Assembly: GCA_028276105.1 (NCBI GenBank)
Contig: JAPYWZ010000013.1
Location: 1-9,965 of the forward strand
Source of the DNA: Microgenomates group bacterium
GTDB taxonomy: Bacteria; Patescibacteriota; Microgenomatia; UBA1406; GWC2-37-13
Direction: 5' to 3'
DNA: 9,965 nt
Part shown: positions 5,378 through 9,965 of the stretch, in pieces
Layout: every line of letters starts with the position of its first letter
Position numbering within the stretch: position 1 is the first letter of the stretch
The notes under the pieces: generated by a model
Seen by the model: the letters and a program-made list of their open reading frames with translations, nothing else
Databases searched by the model: none
What the model was told of the DNA's origin: nothing
Translations under genes and position numbers: made by a program

Positions 5378-5785
5378 AATATTTACCAATCTATCTGCTT
5401 CCTTATTTTTTTCACGAGGAATTTGGTGGTAAGAAATGGAGAGATTTATTTCTTGTTCCAACATTCTAATTTTTAAAATATATTCTTTGATCTTCCCATT
5501 TTTTACCTTAAAAAATCCTTTAACTTGATTAACTAAAAGACGTGAGTCGGAATAAAATTCTATTTTTTCAACTTTAAAATCATTAACCAATTTTTCTTTT
5601 TGTTTTTTTATTTCCTCAAGAGCATAAATTAGCGCTTGATATTCGGCGTCGTTGTTGGTAGCAATGCCAATTGATTGATTAAACTGAAAGATTTTTTTGC
5701 TGCCAATATAAAAAACCCCGCCAATGCTTGCTTCTCCCGGATTGCCTTTTGATCCACCATCAGTAAAAACTTTTAAAGTAGACAT
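5372..5785 (-). CDS. rnhA: Ribonuclease HI-type protein
   Basis: Endoribonuclease that cleaves the RNA strand of RNA-DNA hybrids (R-loops, primers). The 137 residues hold only the RNase H fold, with the DEDD catalytic set visible: Asp9 (FTDGGSKGNPG), Glu48 (NNDAEYQAL), Asp80 (FYSDSRLLVNQV) and Asp131 (REKNKEADRLVN). The KNGKIKEYILKI region is shorter than the E. coli basic protrusion, so this is the RnhA-like branch common in archaea and many bacteria rather than E. coli-type RNase HI, and substrate preference may differ. The ATG at 5785 has no Shine-Dalgarno sequence; a TAAGAT hexamer lies 8 nt upstream, inside an inverted repeat shared with the mgtA upstream region. The 3' end overlaps the membrane-protein gene by 6 bases. 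Confidence 0.92.
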   Translation of the reverse strand: MSTLKVFTDGGSKGNPGEASIGGVFYIGSKKIFQFNQSIGIATNNDAEYQALIYALEEIKKQKEKLVNDFKVEKIEFYSDSRLLVNQVKGFFKVKNGKIKEYILKIRMLEQEINLSISYHQIPREKNKEADRLVNIL

Positions 5786-5807
5786 AAGATTATATCTTAC
5801 TTTAAAA
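5771..5807. repeat. Nested inverted repeat over the rnhA start, between rnhA and mgtA
   Basis: TTTTAAAGTA (5771-5780) is perfectly complementary to TACTTTAAAA (5798-5807). Nested inside, TAAGAT (5785-5790) and ATCTTA (5794-5799) form a second perfect inverted repeat around TAT, sharing two bases with the outer arm. It covers the rnhA start codon and lies about 65 bases upstream of mgtA. It could be an operator or an RNA hairpin. Low sequence complexity makes chance a real alternative. Confidence 0.5.
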
Positions 5808-5836
5808 TTTATAAAAATTAAAGAAGAGATTTTGTA

Positions 5837-5865
5837 TTGATTTTTTTACTAGAAAAAACTAAAAT
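5837..5865 (+). promoter_or_regulatory. Predicted mgtA promoter, leaderless
   Basis: TTGATT (5837-5842), a 17-bp spacer and TAAAAT (5860-5865) are followed by 7 nt and the ATG at 5873. The spacing puts the transcription start on the start codon. The TTG in this -35 is also a possible upstream start codon, but reading it as a -35 is preferred. No long 5' leader of the kind that regulates enterobacterial mgtA is present. Confidence 0.55.
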
Positions 5866-5872
5866 ATTAAAT

Positions 5873-8554
5873 ATGAGTGTGATTTTTGGTTTTTGGTTAG
5901 GAAAAAGTTTGGGGGAGAGAATTGATGAATATAATCAATATATTAAAAGAGCTGAATTTGAGAAAAAAAATCCAAAAGAACCACCAAAAAATAAAAACCA
6001 AATAATTAACGATTTACAACGGTTTTCGTCTCTTACTAAAGAAGAAATCTTTTCTGATTTGGAAACAGGTGATTTTGGCCTTAATGATAAAAAAGTAAAA
6101 ATTAGACTTCATGTTTATGGAAAAAATGAATTAGAGTATAAAAAGAAAAAGAAATGGTATGAAACACTTCTTCATATTTTGATTAATCCTCTGATAATTT
6201 TATTTTTTTTCATTATTGTAGTTTCTTTATTTACTCAAGATTACGAAACCTCTTTTATTATTAGTTTGATGGTTTTTATAAGTTTAATTATTCGATTTAT
6301 TCAAGAGACTAAAGCCTATAACGAAGCAGAAAAACTTATGTCTTTGGTTAAAACAACAGCCACAGTTATAAGAAACGGAAAGAAAAAGGAGGTTGATTTA
6401 ATAAATATTTGTCCTGGTGATATTGTTTATCTTTCTGCTGGTGATTTAATTCCTGCTGATTTAAGAATTATCGAAAGTAAAGACTTATATGTTAATCAAT
6501 CATTTTTAACTGGTGAATCTTTACCGGTTGAAAAAAATCATTTTCCAGAAACTAATACCAACGTTCATCCATCAAATTTGAAAAATATTTGTTTGATGGG
6601 GACAAATGTTGAAAGCGGATATGCGATTGGGGTAGTCATTCATACGGGGAAAAATACATATTTAAATTCTTTAACTAAAGATATAGCCGGAACAAGACCA
6701 GAAACTGCCTTTGATAAAGGAATCGAGAACTTCACCTACTTAATGATAAAATTTATGTTTTTTATGGTGCCAACTGTTTTTTTAGTTAATGGTATAACTA
6801 AAGGAAATTGGTTTGAGGCATTTTTGTTTGGGATTTCAATAGCCGTTGGTTTAACTCCTGAAATGCTTCCAGCTATTGTTACTTTGAATCTTTCAAAAGG
6901 AGCAATTAATATGGCAAAGAAAAAAACAATTGTTAAAAATTTAAACTCGATTCAAAATTTTGGGGCGATGGATGTTTTATGTACTGATAAGACTGGTACT
7001 TTAACCCTAAATAAGGTAACCGTTATTAAATACTTTAATGTTTTAGAAGAGAAAGATGATAAAATTATTGACTTTGCTTTTATAAATAGTTTTTTTCAAA
7101 CGGGTTTTAAAAATTTAATTGATACTTCACTAGTTGATTATCAAAAGAAAATTAAAAGAGATAATATATACAAAGATTATAAAAAAATTGATGAGGTGCC
7201 ATTTGATTTTAAAAGAAAACGTTTATCAATAGTTGTTGAAAATAAAAATAAAGAAAAAATATTAATTTGTAAGGGGGCGGTAGAAGAAATTTTATCAATT
7301 TGTAGCAGCTTTGAAATTGGAGAAAAAGATAAAAAAATTGATAAAAAAATAATTTATAAGATAAAAGAATTAAATAATAAATATTCAAACGATGGTTATC
7401 GATTAATTGCCGTTGCTTATAAAAAAATAGACCCAAGTAATAAAAGTTCTAATAATCTAGAAAAAGACCTCGTTTTTCTTGGTTTAGTAAGTTTATTAGA
7501 TCCTCCAAAACAGTCAGCTCATGAGGCAATTGAAAAACTGAAAAATCTTGGTGTAGAAGTTAAGATTTTAACCGGTGATAATGAATTGGTGACTAAAAGA
7601 ATTGCTCAAGAAATAAAAATAAATAATAAGGGAGTAATTTTAGGATCACAGATTGAACAGATGGATCAAGAAACCCTTGAAGAGGCAGTTGAAAAAAATA
7701 CAATTTTTGCTAAATTACTTCCTCATCATAAAAAAAGAGTGGTTGAAGCATTAAGAAAAAAACATATTGTTGGTTTTTTGGGTGATGGGATAAACGATGC
7801 GCCAAGTCTTAGAGTTTCTGATGTTGGGATTTCTGTCGATGGTGCAGTGGATGTAGCTAAAGAATCGGCTGATATTATTCTTTTAGAAAATAATCTTAAG
7901 ATTTTAGCTGATGGAGTAATTGAAGGTCGAAAAATTTTTGCCAATATTCTTAAATATTTACGAATGGGCGCATCATCTAATTTTGGCAATATGTTTTCCG
8001 TGTTAGGAGCGAGTATTTTTCTTCCTTTTTTGCCAATGAAACCGATTCAAATTTTAACTAATAATCTTTTATATGATATTTCACAATTGGCAATTCCTTT
8101 TGATAATGTGGATAAGGATTATATTCAAAAACCAAGACAGTGGCAGATTGATGATATAAGAAAATTTATAATTTATATCGGACCAATAAGTTCGATTTTT
8201 GATTACGCAACTTATTTTGTCATGCTTTTTATTTTTAATAGCTTTAACAATCCTTCGCTTTTTCAAACTGGTTGGTTTGTTGAGTCTTTACTTACTCAAA
8301 CACTGATTATTCATGTTATTAGAAGTAAAGGATTGCCTTTTATTCAAAGTCACGCTCATCCTTTATTGATTTTAACTACAATACTTATTTCTTTCATAGG
8401 AATTTTTTTGGTTAATTCTCCTTTTGCTTCCTTGTTTGGTTTTACTACTTTACCTTTATTATATTGGCCAATTTTAGTTGTTATTTTAATTAGTTATATT
8501 CTTTTAACTCAATTAGTAAAAATATATTACATTAAAAAATTCGGCTGGAATTAA
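5873..8554 (+). CDS. mgtA: Mg2+-importing P-type ATPase (P3B type)
   Basis: Membrane pump that uses ATP to bring Mg2+ into the cytoplasm. The 893 residues match MgtA/MgtB length. Motifs: TGES of the actuator domain (213-216); VNGITKGNWFEAFLFGISIAVGLTPEMLP, with Pro329 in the membrane cation site, which strongly resembles E. coli MgtA; phosphorylated Asp372 in DKTGTLT; a nucleotide-domain KGA motif in ICKGAVEE; TGDN (567-570); and GDGINDAP (637-644). About ten membrane helices follow the usual two-two-six arrangement. IQNFGAMDVLCTDKTG is a P3B hallmark rather than a Ca2+ or K+ pump feature. The start chosen is ATG 5873, because TAAAAT lies 7 nt upstream; an in-frame TTG at 5837 would add 12 residues. 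It is transcribed divergently from rnhA and is monocistronic. In a lineage with minimal metabolism it fits dependence on ion scavenging. Confidence 0.95.
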   Translation: MSVIFGFWLGKSLGERIDEYNQYIKRAEFEKKNPKEPPKNKNQIINDLQRFSSLTKEEIFSDLETGDFGLNDKKVKIRLHVYGKNELEYKKKKKWYETLLHILINPLIILFFFIIVVSLFTQDYETSFIISLMVFISLIIRFIQETKAYNEAEKLMSLVKTTATVIRNGKKKEVDLINICPGDIVYLSAGDLIPADLRIIESKDLYVNQSFLTGESLPVEKNHFPETNTNVHPSNLKNICLMGTNVESGYAIGVVIHTGKNTYLNSLTKDIAGTRPETAFDKGIENFTYLMIKFMFFMVPTVFLVNGITKGNWFEAFLFGISIAVGLTPEMLPAIVTLNLSKGAINMAKKKTIVKNLNSIQNFGAMDVLCTDKTGTLTLNKVTVIKYFNVLEEKDDKIIDFAFINSFFQTGFKNLIDTSLVDYQKKIKRDNIYKDYKKIDEVPFDFKRKRLSIVVENKNKEKILICKGAVEEILSICSSFEIGEKDKKIDKKIIYKIKELNNKYSNDGYRLIAVAYKKIDPSNKSSNNLEKDLVFLGLVSLLDPPKQSAHEAIEKLKNLGVEVKILTGDNELVTKRIAQEIKINNKGVILGSQIEQMDQETLEEAVEKNTIFAKLLPHHKKRVVEALRKKHIVGFLGDGINDAPSLRVSDVGISVDGAVDVAKESADIILLENNLKILADGVIEGRKIFANILKYLRMGASSNFGNMFSVLGASIFLPFLPMKPIQILTNNLLYDISQLAIPFDNVDKDYIQKPRQWQIDDIRKFIIYIGPISSIFDYATYFVMLFIFNSFNNPSLFQTGWFVESLLTQTLIIHVIRSKGLPFIQSHAHPLLILTTILISFIGIFLVNSPFASLFGFTTLPLLYWPILVVILISYILLTQLVKIYYIKKFGWN

Positions 8555-8573
8555 TTATTTTTTAATAAAAAAT

Positions 8574-8582
8574 TGCTAAAAT
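8574..8582 (+). promoter_or_regulatory. Predicted extended -10 promoter of the SDR gene, leaderless
   Basis: TGCTAAAAT (TAAAAT at 8577-8582) is followed by 7 nt and the ATG at 8590. No clear -35 is seen, which is tolerable for an extended -10. The arrangement matches those of rmlB and mgtA. Confidence 0.5.
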
Positions 8583-8589
8583 AATCTTA

Positions 8590-9263
8590 ATGAAAAAAAT
8601 AGTTTTAATTACCGGTGGTAGTGATGGATTGGGGAAAGAGATAGCAAGAGTATTGAAAGATGATTTTTTAGTAATTATTCTTTCTGATAAAGAAGAGAAA
8701 TTAAAAAGAACAGCCAAAGAATTAGGGGTTGATTACTTTGTTTGTGATGTTTCTTCTTATAAAAGTTGCCAAGATGCTTTTTATAAAATTCTTCAAAAAT
8801 ATAAAAGGATAGATTGTTTGATTAATAATGCGGGGATTTGGATTGAGGGTTTTTTGGAAGAGAATCAGTTTGAAGAAATTAAGAAAGTAGTTGAGGTTAA
8901 TTTATTAGGAGCAATATACTTAACAAAATTGGTTATTCCTTTGATGAAAAAGCATAAAGAAGGTGATATTGTTTTTATCAATTCTCAAGCCAGTTTAACC
9001 TATAAACCAAAAAGATCAGTTTATCAGGCAACAAAAATGGTTTTGCAAAGTCGCTGCAGCAGGAGCTTTCGCCTTTTAATATCCGCGTTTTTAATATTTA
9101 TCCAGGAAAGATGAAGACTTCTCTTTTTGAAAAAGCCGGGATTAAAAAAGATTTATCTGATGCTTTTGAACCAAAATATTTGGCAAAATTGATAAAAGAG
9201 ATTCTTTTTTTACCAAAAGAAATCGTCATTCCAGAACTAGGGATTAAAAATTTAAGACAGTAA
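8590..9263 (+). pseudogene. Short-chain dehydrogenase/reductase with a frameshift near 9050
   Basis: Classical NAD(P)-dependent oxidoreductase; substrate unknown. The 5' frame (8590 on) gives GGSDGLG (9-15, cofactor binding), CDVSS (52-56), LINNAG (77-82), Asn104, Ser132 in FINSQAS, and catalytic YQATK (Tyr145, Lys149). After residue 154 the frame turns to nonsense (RCSRSFRLL) and stops at 9114. A different frame continues the family sequence as SLQQELSPFNIRVFNIYPGKM and ends at TAA 9261-9263. Joining the two directly leaves about four residues too few between the active-site Lys and QEL. Restoring a second tandem copy of TTTTGCAAAG (9041-9050) gives MVLQSFAKSLQQELSPF, correct in frame and family spacing. 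So it is either a recently broken gene, a sequencing or assembly collapse, or phase-variable. The N-terminal fragment keeps the whole catalytic tetrad but lacks the C-terminal helices and is unlikely to fold. Confidence 0.85.
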
Positions 9264-9291
9264 AACTAATAAAAAATTAAGCGTCTTTCAA

Positions 9292-9965
9292 TTATTTTAT
9301 TTTCTTAACTTTCTCAATAATCAAAATAAAAACAATTAAAATTACAAAAAAACTTAAAAAAGCAAGGAGTTTATCAAAGCCTTTTAAAAACAAAGAAGCA
9401 ATCCCTAAGATAAAAGAAACTAACCAATAAAAAATCGCAATTCGTCTTTTTCCCCAGCCAATTTCCAAAAGTCGATGATGAAAATGACCCCAGTCGGCCT
9501 GGAATGGAGATTTTTTTTGATAGATTCGTCTTATGATGGTGTAAATAGCATCAATCATTGGGATTGAGAGAATTAAAATGGCGGTTCCAACTTTTCCAAA
9601 AGATAAAATCGATAAAATCCCAAGCCAAAAACCCGCCAAAGCACCACCGCCATATCCTGGCATAATTTTTTGCGGATAAAAATTCCAGGGTAAAAAACCA
9701 AGATAAGTGCCACTTATGACAAAAGCCAAAATTGTTACTGAATAAACTGTGATATCATGAGCGGTAAATCTTTGCGATAAAACTCCCAAAAAAAAAGCGG
9801 TAATTGCCACAAATCCAGGAAGTTGCCCATCAACGCCTTTACTCCAGTTGACCATATTAGTCAACCATGTTAACCAGATAATGGCTAAAATATCGGCTAA
9901 AATTAAAACTTGATGGTGACCGAAAAAATTAAAATTTATTTTCCAGTGATCAAGTCTTATTATTC
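9292..9965 (-). CDS. Polyprenyl-phosphate sugar-1-phosphate transferase (MraY/WecA/TagO family), 5' end outside window
   Basis: Integral membrane enzyme that transfers a sugar-1-phosphate, typically GlcNAc-1-P, from UDP to undecaprenyl phosphate, starting a cell-surface glycan. The visible 223 residues are the C-terminal two thirds and run off the right edge; a TTG at 9864 is not the start, because the frame stays open with hydrophobic sequence to the edge. Motifs: NMVNWSKGVDGQLPG (the N..N..DGxDGL signature), NFYPQKIMPGYGGG (equivalent to the usual NPAKIFMGDSGS), PMIDAIYTIIRRI, and HFHHRLL (the cytoplasmic HHH loop for UDP-sugar binding). About seven hydrophobic segments are visible. Two usually acidic positions are replaced: the first Asp of DGxDG is Lys, and GD.GS reads GYGGG. 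It is probably a divergent WecA/TagO-like enzyme, and it may work in the same surface glycan pathway as rmlB/rmlD. Confidence 0.88.
   Translation of the reverse strand, partial: IIRLDHWKINFNFFGHHQVLILADILAIIWLTWLTNMVNWSKGVDGQLPGFVAITAFFLGVLSQRFTAHDITVYSVTILAFVISGTYLGFLPWNFYPQKIMPGYGGGALAGFWLGILSILSFGKVGTAILILSIPMIDAIYTIIRRIYQKKSPFQADWGHFHHRLLEIGWGKRRIAIFYWLVSFILGIASLFLKGFDKLLAFLSFFVILIVFILIIEKVKKIK

Noticed and set aside
5837..5872. TTG at 5837 as the mgtA start, adding 12 residues
   Set aside because: The TTG fits better as the first bases of a -35 (TTGATT, 17 bp, TAAAAT). The ATG at 5873 has the same 7-nt -10 spacing as other genes, and the extra residues match nothing in the family.
5786..5872. 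Mg2+-sensing riboswitch upstream of mgtA
   Set aside because: The gap between rnhA and mgtA is only 87 bases, and the predicted transcription start coincides with the start codon, leaving no leader RNA.
8555..8575. AT-only inverted repeat after mgtA as an intrinsic terminator
   Set aside because: ATTTTTT and AAAAAAT around AAT form a stem with no G-C pairs, expected by chance in such AT-rich DNA and too weak for a terminator.
9111..9263. A separate small gene starting at ATG 9111
   Set aside because: Its translation and the codons before it (PFNIRVFNIYPGKM) are the conserved C-terminal half of the SDR, so it is the out-of-frame rest of the upstream gene.
1..9965. Recoded UGA (glycine), as in Gracilibacteria or SR1
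   Set aside because: All conserved frames run to their expected ends without in-frame TGA, and TGG is used for tryptophan, so the standard bacterial code fits.

Overview
The window is strongly AT-rich (G+C about one third or less by eye) and packed with short, tightly spaced genes. Convergent neighbours overlap at their 3' ends, there are no recognisable Shine-Dalgarno sequences, and UGA is not used as a sense codon in any gene read here. Together with the small families present (DUF1653, CBU_0592-like membrane protein, a divergent MraY/WecA-type transferase) and a GC-rich repeat encoding PSFAKATEG, this points to a Candidate Phyla Radiation (Patescibacteria) genome, most likely Microgenomates-like. 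The lineage is an inference from style, not from a marker gene tree.

Layout. At 1-776 (+) is the 3' part of an endonuclease/exonuclease/phosphatase-family gene. At 757-2655 (-) is an rmlB-rmlD pair for dTDP-rhamnose synthesis, with rmlA and rmlC not in the window. At 2715-3513 (+) a tRNA-Pro(UGG) is followed 10 nt later by a PD-(D/E)XK nuclease. At 3510-4730 (-) is a miaB-type tRNA methylthiotransferase lacking the TRAM domain and carrying an internal insertion. At 4731-4887 lies a rearranged region with a second, diverged copy of the first codons of miaB, fused to a GC-rich hairpin repeat. At 4888-5377 (+) is a two-gene unit (DUF1653 protein, CBU_0592-like membrane protein), apparently preceded by a 9-codon leader ORF. 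At 5372-5785 (-) is a ribonuclease HI-type gene, at 5873-8554 (+) an MgtA-type Mg2+ P-type ATPase, at 8590-9263 (+) a frameshifted short-chain dehydrogenase, and at 9292-9965 (-) the 3' part of a polyprenyl-phosphate sugar-1-phosphate transferase. No gene-free stretch exceeds 300 bases.

How it works together. rmlB/rmlD and the polyprenyl-phosphate transferase are all cell-surface glycan genes; the rest is tRNA maturation, nucleic-acid processing and Mg2+ uptake. This is mostly ordinary chromosomal content, and I do not see a complete new defence or mobile system. The most interesting signal is in the control regions: a TAAAAT hexamer, often as extended -10 TGNTAAAAT, sits exactly 7 nt upstream of four start codons, and related hexamers sit 8-9 nt upstream of three more. 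With no Shine-Dalgarno sequences, this strongly suggests leaderless mRNAs. Other points of note are the overlapping divergent promoters of rmlB and tRNA-Pro, the duplicated miaB start, and the SDR frameshift, which a single lost 10-bp tandem-repeat unit would explain.
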